Source of the DNA: Opitutaceae bacterium
GTDB lineage: Bacteria; Verrucomicrobiota; Verrucomicrobiia; Opitutales; Opitutaceae
Assembly: GCA_016794725.1 (NCBI GenBank)
Contig: JAEUGZ010000251.1
Location: forward strand, 1 to 49,300
Length of the DNA stretch: 49,300 nucleotides
Direction of reading: 5' to 3'
The notes beneath the pieces were generated by a model, which was given only the letters and a program-made list of their open reading frames with translations, searched no databases and had not been told where the DNA came from. This document shows, one piece after another, positions 10,686-19,224 of the stretch. Each line of letters opens with the position of its first letter. The first letter of the stretch is position 1. A program made the translations under genes and the position numbers.

Positions 10686-11087
10686 ATGGTTGTATCCATC
10701 GCGCTATCGGATTCAGCAGAAATCCTGGCGGTCCTGCCTGGGTTGACCGAATTCCTGGACAACCTCGGATACCAGGCTGCCGGCATGTTGATCGTGCTCG
10801 GCGCCCTCGGAGGACTCTGGCTCGCGGTCAGCACCCTGGGTCGCATCCTTCGTTTCGCCAGCGGACTACGGGCACCTGCCGCCGTGCCCACGAAGCCGAC
10901 CCTGTCCGCCACTCCCACTCCCGCCGGGGAACTGGACCCCTGCATCGTGGCGGCAATTTCGGCCGCGATTCACGTCACCCTGAAGCAGCGGTTCCAAATC
11001 ATTTCGATCCAGACGGAGAATCCTCAAACTCCTCCCTGGTCGCAGGAAGGCCGGCGAGAAATCTACCAATCACACCGTGTCAGATGA
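10686..11087 (+). CDS. Sodium-pumping decarboxylase gamma-like subunit (OadG family)
   Basis: A 133-residue protein with one membrane helix (about residues 30-50, AAGMLIVLGALGGLWLAVS), an Ala/Pro/Thr linker, then a soluble end with ELDPCIVAAISAAIHVTL and a final WSQEGRREIYQSHRV. This layout and the closing W..-GR motif are typical of OadG / methylmalonyl-CoA decarboxylase delta-type subunits, which anchor the carboxyltransferase to the membrane pump. Its stop codon is 13 bases before the preferred start of the beta subunit gene, so they form an operon. No alpha (carboxyltransferase) or separate biotin carrier gene lies in the window; they must be elsewhere. Which acid is decarboxylated cannot be told. 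Confidence 0.75.
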   Translation: MVVSIALSDSAEILAVLPGLTEFLDNLGYQAAGMLIVLGALGGLWLAVSTLGRILRFASGLRAPAAVPTKPTLSATPTPAGELDPCIVAAISAAIHVTLKQRFQIISIQTENPQTPPWSQEGRREIYQSHRVR

Positions 11088-11100
11088 TGAGGGTTCTGCC

Positions 11101-12459
11101 ATGTACGACAACCTAGTCAATTTCCTCCACCTGACCGCCTTCACCCTGGTGACCTGGAAAATGTTGGTCATGTGGGTCGTGGTCCTCGTGCTGTTTTATC
11201 TGGCCGTCTTCAAGGAGTTTGAACCGCTCCTCCTCGTGCCGATCGCCTTTGGTGCCCTGATTGCCAACCTGCCCACTCAGGGCGTCGTCAACCAGGCGCC
11301 GGGTCCGGTGCTGGCACCGTTCGATGGCACCGTGGTGGCCTGGCATGTGCGAGTCGGGGATGAGGTGACGGAGGGGATGAAACTGGCGACACTGGCTCCG
11401 TCCCGCTCGAATTCCCGCGACCATCCTGTCCTCGTTGCCACTTCGCACGGGAAACTGATCGCGATTTCCGTGACCGAAGGTGCCTCCGTCCTCGAAGGCC
11501 AGACGCTGCTGCAGATTTTCAGCAATGAACCCGGCGGGCTCTACTACTACCTCTCGAAAGGCATCCAGTGGGAACTCTTCCCTCCCCTGATTTTTCTGGG
11601 AGTGGGCGCGCTGACCGATTTTGGACCCTTGATTGCCCGACCCATCACGTTGCTGCTCGGAGGTGCCGCCCAACTGGGGGTGGCCATGACCTTCCTCGGT
11701 GCCGCGCTGCTTGGATTTAACCATGGCGAGGCGGCATCCATCGGCATCATCGGCGGCGCCGACGGACCCACTGCGATCTTCACCGCCAACAAGCTGGCGC
11801 CCCACCTGCTGTCCGCCATCGCCGTCGCCGCCTACAGCTACATGTCCTTGGTGCCCCTGATCCAGCCGCCGATCATGCGTTTGTTGACAACCAGGAAGGA
11901 GCGACTGATCCGCATGAAATCGTTGCGGCCGGTTTCCAAGCTGGAGCGGCTGCTTTTCGCCGTGGTGGTCGCCATTGTCTGCATCCTGCTCGTCCCCGCC
12001 GCCTCAGCCTTGATCGCCATGCTGATGCTGGGCAATTTTCTCCGGGAATGCGGGGTGACGGATCGGTTGGTCAAGGCCTCGCAGAACGAGATCATCAATG
12101 TGATCACCATTTTTCTTGGCACGAGTGTCGGCATGACCATGACCGGTGACGCGTTTCTCCGGGCAGAAACACTCAAGATCATCGGTCTGGGGGTGGTGGC
12201 GTTTGGCATCTCCACGGCAGGCGGGGTGCTCATGGCCAAGTTCCTGAATCTTTTCCTCCGCAACGACCGGATCAACCCGCTGATCGGATCGGCCGGCGTG
12301 TCCGCCGTGCCCATGGCGGCCCGCGTTTCCCATGTCGAAGGACAAAAGGCCGACTCCGGCAACTATCTCCTCATGCACGCCATGGGGCCCAATGTAGCCG
12401 GAGTGATCGGCACCGCGGTCATCGCCGGCTACTACATCGCCACCCTGGGCGGACATTGA
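11101..12459 (+). CDS. Sodium-pumping decarboxylase beta subunit with embedded biotinyl-like domain
   Basis: Integral membrane subunit that releases CO2 from carboxybiotin and exports Na+. From ATG 11101 it has 452 residues. Family motifs: FPPLIFLGVGALTDFGPL (160-177), GIIGGADGPTAIFTANKLAP (215-234, with the essential Asp221), FLRECGVTDRL, SVGMTMT, and NPLIGSAGVSAVPMAARVSH. Unusually, residues 66-140 form a barrel-sandwich biotinyl/lipoyl-like domain (PVLAPFDGTVVAWHVRVGDEV, then GKLIAISVTEGASVLEGQTLL) inserted between ANLP and EPGGLYYYL. Its hairpin reads APSRSNSRDH where AMKM would be, so no attachment lysine. GATGAGGG lies 8 bases before the ATG, favouring it over GTG 11077. Confidence 0.92.
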   Translation: MYDNLVNFLHLTAFTLVTWKMLVMWVVVLVLFYLAVFKEFEPLLLVPIAFGALIANLPTQGVVNQAPGPVLAPFDGTVVAWHVRVGDEVTEGMKLATLAPSRSNSRDHPVLVATSHGKLIAISVTEGASVLEGQTLLQIFSNEPGGLYYYLSKGIQWELFPPLIFLGVGALTDFGPLIARPITLLLGGAAQLGVAMTFLGAALLGFNHGEAASIGIIGGADGPTAIFTANKLAPHLLSAIAVAAYSYMSLVPLIQPPIMRLLTTRKERLIRMKSLRPVSKLERLLFAVVVAIVCILLVPAASALIAMLMLGNFLRECGVTDRLVKASQNEIINVITIFLGTSVGMTMTGDAFLRAETLKIIGLGVVAFGISTAGGVLMAKFLNLFLRNDRINPLIGSAGVSAVPMAARVSHVEGQKADSGNYLLMHAMGPNVAGVIGTAVIAGYYIATLGGH

Positions 12460-12503
12460 TCCGAAGAAACGGACGCTCCCCCCAAGCCCCGCTCACCCGG
12501 CCA

Positions 12504-13349
12504 CTATCCGACTGAAAGGGGTACGAAGCTGCGGTGGAACTCTCCTGTGGCCGTCGCCTGACACAGCCACCAGCCTTTGGTCGGGGTGCCGTCGTGATTG
12601 TCTCGCACCCGGGAACAACAAGCTCCGGTGATCAACGGGCCGCGGATCCAGGCGCGTTCCGTCATGCCATGGAAATGGCCGGACAACACCGCACGCAGGT
12701 TGAGGGACACGAGTCGTTGGAGCACCGCCTCGGCATTCACCGGCGTGAGCACATGCCCCTGCTGGGTCCGGATGTCAGGGGCCAACGGAAAATGAGTGAA
12801 AAGGACCGTGGGCCGGCGCGGGTCAATGGAACTCAACTCGCGGTCGAGCCAGGCCAGTGTGGCGTCGGACACCCGGGTATCCCGCCACTGGTTGCCGTCC
12901 GAAGTATCGAGCCCGATGAATTGCCAGCCTTCGTGCGTGAAGCGGGAATTGAGTCCTCCGGGGAACGTCGTCGCATACAACGCCGTCGTCTTTTCCACAT
13001 CATTGTCGTGATTTCCAGGCACGGTGTGGCAGGGCACGCCAATCCGTGCCGACAGCCTGCGGACCGCCGCAAAGCTGGCCGGCTCCCCACGATCGGCCAG
13101 GTCACCCAGGAGCAGGACAAACGCCGGCCGATGCTGGGCCACCTGGGCAAACACCGACTCAAACCACGGATTGCACTCGTCATTGGAGTGATGCAGGTCA
13201 TTCAACGCCGCAAACGTGAAAGGAACTCCGGGGGTCAGCCCGGCTTGAGGAAGGCGCACGCATCCAGGCCACAAACCGGCCGACAAAAGGAGCCCCAGCG
13301 CCGAACGCCGGCTGATGGAGTGGCCGCGGTGAGCTGGAGTGGAAGCCAT
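12504..13349 (-). CDS. Exported calcineurin-like metallophosphoesterase
   Basis: A 281-residue phosphoesterase whose five metal-binding blocks are all visible: NDLHH (D-x-H), LLGDLADRGE, PGNHDND, LFTHFPL and SGHFHG. A two-metal centre is therefore expected. The N-terminus has a twin-arginine motif (ISRRSALGLLLSAGLWPGC), so export by Tat is likely, and the Cys after LWPG could be lipidated. Substrate is unknown; relatives include purple-acid-phosphatase-like and cyclic-nucleotide phosphodiesterase-like enzymes. The frame continues back to 13733, but that part overlaps the divergent gene and lacks family similarity. It is convergent with the decarboxylase operon, 44 bases away. Confidence 0.88.
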   Translation of the reverse strand: MASTPAHRGHSISRRSALGLLLSAGLWPGCVRLPQAGLTPGVPFTFAALNDLHHSNDECNPWFESVFAQVAQHRPAFVLLLGDLADRGEPASFAAVRRLSARIGVPCHTVPGNHDNDVEKTTALYATTFPGGLNSRFTHEGWQFIGLDTSDGNQWRDTRVSDATLAWLDRELSSIDPRRPTVLFTHFPLAPDIRTQQGHVLTPVNAEAVLQRLVSLNLRAVLSGHFHGMTERAWIRGPLITGACCSRVRDNHDGTPTKGWWLCQATATGEFHRSFVPLSVG

Positions 13350-13599
13350 GATCAAGGGAGGCTTCTCGAGCTTGAGGATCCAAGCCCAAAGGAAAAGGTG
13401 TTTCGTGCCTGGTTCCGGAGGATCGGGTGCCGAGTTCCACCCGTGCTCCCGCGAACGGAACGGCCGACTCCGAATCCTCGGGAAGTCGGACCTTTGCGAC
13501 CGGGTGGCTCCACGCGACTCCCCGTGGAATGCACCGCTTCCGCGCTTGCGATGCCCACCGTTGCGGACCCATAACGTCCCATCGACCGCGCCTTCGACC

Positions 13600-15303
13600 A
13601 TGCATCTACCCGCCGAGGTCCCGAAGCTCTCCAAACTGCCCTTCATCATTGGTGATGTGGCCCTGTTCGCCATCGTCGGTTTCATCGCCATCAAGGCGCC
13701 CGATCCCTTCTCCGGTGGAGCCCTGATCGCCATGACCTGCTGCGGAACACTGGGGGCGCTGCTGCTTGCCGTGCCCTTTGTGCTCGACTACGGCCGCAAG
13801 ACCGACGCGTTGCTTTCGGACCGGCAGGACCAGATCGCAGCTCTTGCACAAACCACTTCGGCGTCGGCCGAACAGGTCAGCATCGCCGCCGTGGGGTTGC
13901 AATCCATCGCCGAGGTCTCGGCCCGCACGGCCAAGGCGCTGGAAACGCTGCCGTTGAAACTGCAGGAGAAGATCGCCGAATTCAAAAGTCAGCTGAATGA
14001 AGTGAGCGTGACCGAAAACGAGGCGTTGGAACAGGAGCTGCAAACGTTGCGCACGGCTGAAACCGAACGGCTGCAGTCCGCCGTCGATGAGCTGGCCAAG
14101 GCAGCCAAGGATCTCGGCAAGTTGGAGGCGCTCGTGCGCGCGCAAGCCAGCGCAGCCCAGGAAACCGCTTCCTCGCTTCATCGGCTCGCGGACGCGTCCG
14201 TGGCCCGGATCGACGAGTCCATCAAGGGCGCCACGCAGGCCGCCCGGTCGGAGCTCGAGTCCGCGTTCGCTCACCACCGTTCCCAGCTGCAGGCCGATGT
14301 CGCCTCGGCTCAGAACCAGTCCATCGCCACGTGGAACGGTCGGGTCAGCCAGGCCCTCGCCGAAATCGACCTGCGGCTCGAGGCCTTCAGTCGCCGGCTC
14401 GCCACCCTGACCGACCAGGCCGTCCACCAGGCGGAGGTGACTCACGCCCCGAAGCAGGCGACGCCTCCACCGGCTCCAGCCGCCGCGGCAGTCGCGCACC
14501 CGCCCGCCGCCGCTCCCCTCGCCCCCGCGACTTCCCCGGTCACTTCAGTCCCCAGTCCGACCTCGGCCGCTGCGGGAGCCCCCACCCCCAGCCCGGTCAT
14601 CGCGGTCGCCCCGGCTTCCGCCGGCACCGCCGCCCCGGCGGCGGCGGACGTGTCTCCTTCGGTATCGTCCAAACCAACACCGGAACCGGTCACAGCCAGC
14701 CCCATTGTTCCCGCTCCGGCCCCGGTCCGTGCAGCCGCACCGTCCGTCGCCGCGACCGTGTCCTCGACGGAGGGTGACGTCGATGACGAGGATGACGAGG
14801 CAGGAGTGGTCAGTCCAGCCACGGCCCCGGGCGCGGGCGACGCCGGATTTGTCGCTCCTTCCGACCTCGAGGACCCCTTTGCTGAACCGGTGACGCCCAA
14901 GACCAAAGCCAAATCCAACCCGCCGCCTTCGTTCGCGGAGCTCGACCTCGATCTGCCGCCCCCGGTTCGCCCCGCACCCGCGCGTACCCGCACGCCAGCG
15001 CCCGCAGCGGCGCCAGCGCCGGTCGCACCCGCGCCGTCGGTCGATGGGGCCACGCGTCTGCTGGTCACGGCCTACATCGGCATCGGGAACAAACTCTTCG
15101 TCCGCGGCTCGGGACCGGGACTCAGCTGGGACAAGGGCGTCCCGCTGCAGTTCGTCTCCATCGGCAAATGGCGCTGGGACACCGCCGTGCCCAACGTGCC
15201 GGTGGCGCTGAAACTCTACAAGAACGACCAGATCGAGTGCACCGCGGTCGGCACCCTGGAGTTGGAACCAGGACATCACCACGAGGTGACCGCGACGTTC
15301 TAG
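13600..15303 (+). CDS. Membrane-anchored coiled-coil protein with Ala/Pro-rich linker and starch-binding-like C-terminus
   Basis: A 567-residue protein that I cannot name. It has two membrane helices (about 15-33, FIIGDVALFAIVGFIAIKA, and 43-66), a long helical segment (about 70-285) rich in Ala, Gln, Glu and Leu and likely coiled coil, then about 200 residues of Ala/Pro/Thr/Val linker with an acidic patch (DVDDEDDEAG). The last 85 residues are a compact domain: LFVRGSGPGLSWDKGVPL, then WRWDTAVPNVPVALKLYKND. The spacing of Trp, PL, W and KLYKND resembles CBM20/CBM48 starch-binding folds; this is inference from pattern. It is divergent from the phosphoesterase gene. ATG 13600 is chosen because the frame upstream runs through the divergent promoter region. 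Confidence 0.8.
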   Translation: MHLPAEVPKLSKLPFIIGDVALFAIVGFIAIKAPDPFSGGALIAMTCCGTLGALLLAVPFVLDYGRKTDALLSDRQDQIAALAQTTSASAEQVSIAAVGLQSIAEVSARTAKALETLPLKLQEKIAEFKSQLNEVSVTENEALEQELQTLRTAETERLQSAVDELAKAAKDLGKLEALVRAQASAAQETASSLHRLADASVARIDESIKGATQAARSELESAFAHHRSQLQADVASAQNQSIATWNGRVSQALAEIDLRLEAFSRRLATLTDQAVHQAEVTHAPKQATPPPAPAAAAVAHPPAAAPLAPATSPVTSVPSPTSAAAGAPTPSPVIAVAPASAGTAAPAAADVSPSVSSKPTPEPVTASPIVPAPAPVRAAAPSVAATVSSTEGDVDDEDDEAGVVSPATAPGAGDAGFVAPSDLEDPFAEPVTPKTKAKSNPPPSFAELDLDLPPPVRPAPARTRTPAPAAAPAPVAPAPSVDGATRLLVTAYIGIGNKLFVRGSGPGLSWDKGVPLQFVSIGKWRWDTAVPNVPVALKLYKNDQIECTAVGTLELEPGHHHEVTATF

Positions 15304-15351
15304 GCGAGCGGCCGCGCTCGCCGATCCGTCGCCGAAGGGTCAGCGTGACGG

Positions 15352-15459
15352 TTGGAGGTGGCCTCGGTGAGACCGCGACGGGACCACCCGGTCCCGCCTT
15401 CGGTGATCGATTCCTTCACGCGACGCCAATCCCCGCGGGGTCAGCGACCCCGCCTCCAA
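15352..15459 (+). repeat. 108-bp family repeat (copy C)
   Basis: Full element with ends TTGGAGGTGG and CGCCTCCAA. The second and third hairpins are intact (GGGACC-accc-GGTCCC and GGGGTC-agc-GACCCC); the first has one mismatch (GGCCTC against GAGACC). It lies between the convergent genes at 13600 and 17636, where it may also help end transcription. Confidence 0.85.
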
Positions 15460-15477
15460 CGGATACCGACCCTGGAT

Positions 15478-15493
15478 CGTAGCTTCGGCTACG
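15478..15493. terminator. UUCG-loop hairpin between convergent genes
   Basis: CGTAGC-TTCG-GCTACG is a perfect 6-bp stem with a UUCG tetraloop, followed at once by the palindrome GCGCATGCGC (15493-15502). There is no U-run, so intrinsic termination is uncertain. Its place between convergent genes fits a terminator or transcript-end stabiliser. Confidence 0.35.
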
Positions 15494-15563
15494 CGCATGC
15501 GCCCGGCGGGACTGCCTCCGCCCTCCGGCTTGCGTACGGCGAACGCGGGCGAATCTACCAAAA

Positions 15564-17636
15564 CTAAACGTCCTTGAAGAACCGGTCCTGCGCTTCGGCT
15601 GGCGCTCCCTCAGCGGACGCAGACGGTGTCACGGCGCCCTGAGTACGCACCAACTTCGCGGGCACGACGCGGTTTCCGTTGGTGTCGCGTTTCGTGATCG
15701 CCGTCCGCACCGGACGGTTCCGGTCGGCCGGCGGCAAGGCCGGACGCGACGCGACTGGCGCTTTCGAGGAAACCTGCTTTGCCGCCTGTGGGGCTGGAGT
15801 CGCAACCGCATGGGCCGGAGCACCGGCGTCCGAAGCCTGTTTCGCCGCCGTGGTCTGGCCGACCATCGCGGTCAGTTCTTCGATCACGGTCTTGAGCCGG
15901 CTGGTCTGAGAGTCGAGTTCGGCGGCGGCCGCAGAGGTCTGTTGGGCCGTGGCGGCATTGGCCTGGGTCACGCTGTCCATGTCGGTCACGGCACGCGTGA
16001 CCTGATCGATGCCTTGGCTCTGCTCCTGGGACGCGGTGGCGATTTCCGCGATGAGCGAGTCGACCCGGCGGGCCTTGTCGGTGATTTCATCGAGGCTGCG
16101 CGCCACTTTCTCGCTGATCCGTGCGCCCTGTTCGCTCTTGGACGTGGCGTCGGAGATCTTCTGCGCGGTCTCGCGGGCGGCCTGGACCGACCGCTGGGCC
16201 AGCGAACGGACTTCGTCCGCAACCACGGCAAACCCGAGTCCGGCATCGCCGGCGCGGGCCGCCTCAACCGCGGCGTTGAGGGCGAGCAAATTGGTCTGAA
16301 AGGCGATCTCGTCGATCGTCTTGATGATCTTGGAGATTTCGCCGCTGGAGGCCTGGATGGCGCTCATGGCCGACTTCATCTCCTTCATGTCCTCCGCACC
16401 GACATCCGCCGCCTGGCGGGTCTGGTTGGCGAGCTGCTTGGCTGACTGCGCATTCTCCGCATTGCGGCGGGTCATGCTGGCCATTTCCTCAAGTGAAGCA
16501 CTGCTCTCCTCGAGCGCGCCGGCCTGGCGGGACGAACCCTCTGCCATCGTCTGGCTGGCGGCCGTGACCTGGGAGGACGCGCTGGCGGTCAGGTGAGATC
16601 CCTCGATCAGGCGTGTCGTGATGCGGGCGATGGGCCCGTTCACGCTGCGGATGATGAGCACCGCGCCGACCAGACCACCAACCATGCCGAAACCGGAAAA
16701 CACCATGACGAGAAATTCATTGCGCGCCTGCGCACTGCGGGTTTCCCCGCCCAGCGTTTCCTGATGCTTGAGCAGTTCGGTGCGCACATTCGCCACCTTC
16801 TGGGTGAACAAGGGAGCGAGCCGCTCCAGTTCACCGGTGACCAGCTTCTTGTGCTGTTCGGAGAATCCAACGATCTTTTCAAAGCCGGCAATGTATCCAA
16901 TCCCTTGATCATGCAGGGAGGCCAGCAGCTTCTGCTTCGCGGGATCGGCCAGACTGGCGTCGAGCGCCTCGGCCTCCTTGAGATCCTTGACGATGGACTG
17001 GATCTGCTTGTCCATCGCCGCAAACGCCTCGCGAACCTTGACCGCATCCGCCTCGTTGCGGGATGCGAAGTAGGAGTTGGCCGCGGCCAGCCCTTCGAAG
17101 TAGTTCTGCAGCGCCGTCGATGTCTTGAACGACGCGTTCTGGTCGCCGCTCTGCCGCGCCGCCACCAGCATTCCCTTGAGCGCCTTGTCGATTTCTGCCG
17201 CAACCGGAGCCAGTTCGCTGGCTTGGACCGCCTCGCGCTGCTTGAGCAGGTCGACGATCTGCATCAACGCGGCGTCATAGGCGGCCAGGTAACCCTTGGC
17301 GTCGCCGATCTCTTTGGCCCGCGAGGCCTCCTGGATCTGCTTTTCCGCAATCGCGAGGGCGTCGTCGAGACTCTTGTCCGCCTTCTGGTAGAACTCGATG
17401 TCGGTCAAACGCCCGGAGGCAAGAAACTGGTTCGCCCCGAGGCAGACCGTGTACATGGCCGTCTCCAGGTTCGTCGCCGCATTGGCTTCGAGGGTGCCCG
17501 CGGAGTAGCTGGTCATGCCATTGCCCGCACGCTGCAACGAGTAGTAGGCCAGACCCGAGACCGCAGCGAAGAGAGCGAAGACCAGTGCGAAGCCCGCGGT
17601 GATCTTCTTGCCGATGGTGAGAGACGAAAGTTTCAC
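15564..17636 (-). CDS. Methyl-accepting chemotaxis protein
   Basis: A 690-residue transmembrane chemoreceptor. It has a short cytoplasmic start, TM1 (about 12-32), a helical periplasmic sensor of about 275 residues with no cysteine-rich or PAS features (probably a helical-bundle type), TM2 (about 307-330), HAMP-like linker and a signalling domain. The hairpin tip for CheA/CheW binding is at 441-483 ([20 protein letters not shown], then [11 protein letters not shown]). After residue 595 there is an Ala/Pro/Lys-rich tail; no NWETF-type CheR/CheB docking pentapeptide is present (it ends RFFKDV). The start is GTG. No che genes are adjacent, so the array partners lie elsewhere. The ligand is unknown. 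Confidence 0.95.
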   Translation of the reverse strand: MKLSSLTIGKKITAGFALVFALFAAVSGLAYYSLQRAGNGMTSYSAGTLEANAATNLETAMYTVCLGANQFLASGRLTDIEFYQKADKSLDDALAIAEKQIQEASRAKEIGDAKGYLAAYDAALMQIVDLLKQREAVQASELAPVAAEIDKALKGMLVAARQSGDQNASFKTSTALQNYFEGLAAANSYFASRNEADAVKVREAFAAMDKQIQSIVKDLKEAEALDASLADPAKQKLLASLHDQGIGYIAGFEKIVGFSEQHKKLVTGELERLAPLFTQKVANVRTELLKHQETLGGETRSAQARNEFLVMVFSGFGMVGGLVGAVLIIRSVNGPIARITTRLIEGSHLTASASSQVTAASQTMAEGSSRQAGALEESSASLEEMASMTRRNAENAQSAKQLANQTRQAADVGAEDMKEMKSAMSAIQASSGEISKIIKTIDEIAFQTNLLALNAAVEAARAGDAGLGFAVVADEVRSLAQRSVQAARETAQKISDATSKSEQGARISEKVARSLDEITDKARRVDSLIAEIATASQEQSQGIDQVTRAVTDMDSVTQANAATAQQTSAAAAELDSQTSRLKTVIEELTAMVGQTTAAKQASDAGAPAHAVATPAPQAAKQVSSKAPVASRPALPPADRNRPVRTAITKRDTNGNRVVPAKLVRTQGAVTPSASAEGAPAEAQDRFFKDV

Positions 17637-17684
17637 GTGTGAATAACCGATGTCGGAACTGGGGGGAAAGCGGAGTGGCCGGAC

Positions 17685-18059
17685 TTAGTCCTGAACGTTG
17701 AAGCGCATCGGAACGGTGACGCGCACCTTGACCGGTTCTCCACCGACCTTGGCAGGCTTGAACTTCCAGCTGCGCATGGCATCCAGCGAAGGCCGCTCAA
17801 AATCCGGATGGGTCGACTTGCTCACCGTCGCCTCGGTCACCGATCCTTTTTCATCAATGACAACCGTGACCGCCACCACGCCGGAAACGCCGTCCCGGCG
17901 CATGGCTTCAGGGTACTTCGGCGGCGGGGTCTTGACCGGCACGGGCGGTTCTTCGACCTTGTTATAGATGCCATTGGCATCCTGCGCCCAAATGGACGGC
18001 AGGAGAGCGGCAACGGCCAGCGTGAACGAGAGGAATGCGGAGCGGGAACGCGAGATCAT
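17685..18059 (-). CDS. Small exported TonB C-terminal-domain protein
   Basis: A 124-residue protein with a signal peptide (FLSFTLAVAALLPSIWAQ), a short Pro/Val-rich stretch (EEPPVPVKTPPPKYPEAMRR) and a TonB C-terminal domain with YPEAMRRDGVSGVV, VIDEKGSVTEATV and SLDAMRSWKFKPAKVGG. A true TonB needs an uncleaved N-terminal anchor and a long periplasm-spanning linker. Here the helix looks cleavable and the linker is about 25 residues, so it is more likely a periplasmic TonB-domain protein than an energy transducer for the receptors in this window. ATG 18059 is preferred over a start 12 residues upstream. No ExbB/ExbD genes adjoin it. It lies 48 bases downstream of the chemoreceptor start, reading the same way. 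Confidence 0.82.
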   Translation of the reverse strand: MISRSRSAFLSFTLAVAALLPSIWAQDANGIYNKVEEPPVPVKTPPPKYPEAMRRDGVSGVVAVTVVIDEKGSVTEATVSKSTHPDFERPSLDAMRSWKFKPAKVGGEPVKVRVTVPMRFNVQD

Positions 18060-18382
18060 GGTGATGTGGTCGGAAAATCTAAAAAACTCACGCAATACAT
18101 CGGCGTTGCAGTTCCCGCGTCGGAGGTAAAAAACGTGTCAAATCCGGTTTTTACGGCCGCGCTCGGCTGCGCAACTCCTTCGTCCATCACGACTCAGTAC
18201 TTCACCTAAAGCATTACAACCCATGATCTAGAGACTTCACCCCAGTAAGGGCGAAGATCGCTCGAATCTCCCGTCGGCCTGACCCTTTGGCATGAAAGTT
18301 TTCATTCAAATCCGCGTTTCCCGACCACCCGGCGTTTGACAACCGGCTCCGGCGGGACGGGGCTGGAAGACCCATTAATCCC
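18060..18382. other. Intergenic region between divergent genes
   Basis: No gene is seen here. On the minus strand TTGACA (18136-18141) could be a -35 box for the TonB-domain gene, without a clear -10. On the plus strand TTGACA at 18336-18341 precedes the mannonate oxidoreductase, again without a good -10. The near-perfect palindrome at 18292-18305 is listed separately. Confidence 0.35.
18292..18305. promoter_or_regulatory. Candidate operator ahead of the uronate genes
   Basis: ATGAAA-GT-TTTCAT is a 14-bp palindrome with only the centre unpaired, 78 bases before the mannonate oxidoreductase start. Its half-site resembles that of the palindrome at 20457-20473 (ATGCAA...ATGCAT). The LacI-type regulator at the end of this locus is the obvious candidate to bind both. 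Confidence 0.4.
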
Positions 18383-19216
18383 ATGTCCGACTCCTCCCGT
18401 CCTGCTTCGCTGTTCGACCTGACTGGCCGCGTGGTCGTTGTCACCGGTGCCACCGGCGTTCTCGCCGGCTCCGCCGCCCGCTATCTCGCCGCCCAGGGCG
18501 CGCATGTCGCTTTCCTCGGCCGCGATCAAACCCGTCTCGACCGCGCGTTGGCGGAAACCCGCGACCTGCCCGGAAAGACCTCCGCCTATGCCTGCGATGT
18601 GCTGGATCGCGACGGATTGGAGAAAGTCCGCGTCGATGTCCTCGCCCGTCACGGTCGCATTGACGCCTTGATCAACGCCGCCGGGGGAAATCAGCCGGGC
18701 GCGGTCATCCTCCCCACCCAGACATTCCTGGACCTCGACCTGACGGCCTATCGCCAGGTGCTCGGGCTTAATCTCGAAGGCACCGTCCTGCCGTCCCTCG
18801 TGTTTTCGCGCACCTTTGCCGAGCAGAAGCGTGGCAACATCATCAACTTTTCGTCGATGGCCGCCTCTCAGGCCGTGACCCGGGTGCTGGGCTACTCGAA
18901 TGCCAAGGCGGCGGTGGACAACCTGACCAAGTGGCTTGCGGTGGAAATGGCAAACAAGGTCGGCCCTGGCGTGCGCGTCAATGCCATCGCGCCAGGCTTC
19001 TTCGTTGCCGACCAGAATCGCCGGCTGCTGCTCAATGAAGACGGCACTCCGACTCCGCGCGGCCAGGCGGTGCTGACCAAGACGCCGTTCAAGCGCTTTG
19101 GCGAGGCCCGCGAGCTGCACGGCGCCCTGCACTTTCTGCTGAGCGACGCCTCGGCCTTCATCACCGGCACCATCCTGGCGGTGGACGGCGGTTTTTCCTG
19201 CTACACGGGAGTCTGA
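18383..19216 (+). CDS. SDR-family D-mannonate oxidoreductase (fructuronate reductase)
   Basis: A 277-residue short-chain dehydrogenase that should interconvert D-fructuronate and D-mannonate with NAD(P)H. The cofactor motif is TGATGVLAGSAARYL (21-35), with NAAGGNQPGAV (98-108), Ser158 in NFSSM, and Tyr171/Lys175 in YSNAK. The C-terminal part (IAPGFFVADQNRRLL, GTPTPRGQAVLTKTPFKRFGE, LSDASAFITGTILAVDGGFS) closely matches the YjmF-type mannonate oxidoreductases rather than generic SDRs. The next gene, 8 bases on, is the dehydratase using the product, which supports the assignment. This SDR type is unrelated to the UxuB of E. coli, so I give no symbol. Confidence 0.85.
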   Translation: MSDSSRPASLFDLTGRVVVVTGATGVLAGSAARYLAAQGAHVAFLGRDQTRLDRALAETRDLPGKTSAYACDVLDRDGLEKVRVDVLARHGRIDALINAAGGNQPGAVILPTQTFLDLDLTAYRQVLGLNLEGTVLPSLVFSRTFAEQKRGNIINFSSMAASQAVTRVLGYSNAKAAVDNLTKWLAVEMANKVGPGVRVNAIAPGFFVADQNRRLLLNEDGTPTPRGQAVLTKTPFKRFGEARELHGALHFLLSDASAFITGTILAVDGGFSCYTGV

Positions 19217-19224
19217 GTCCCGCC

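Noticed and set aside
9968..11116. 382-codon plus-strand frame spanning the region before the decarboxylase genes
   Set aside because: It crosses the divergent promoter region and overlaps two better supported genes in other frames; composition is not protein-like.
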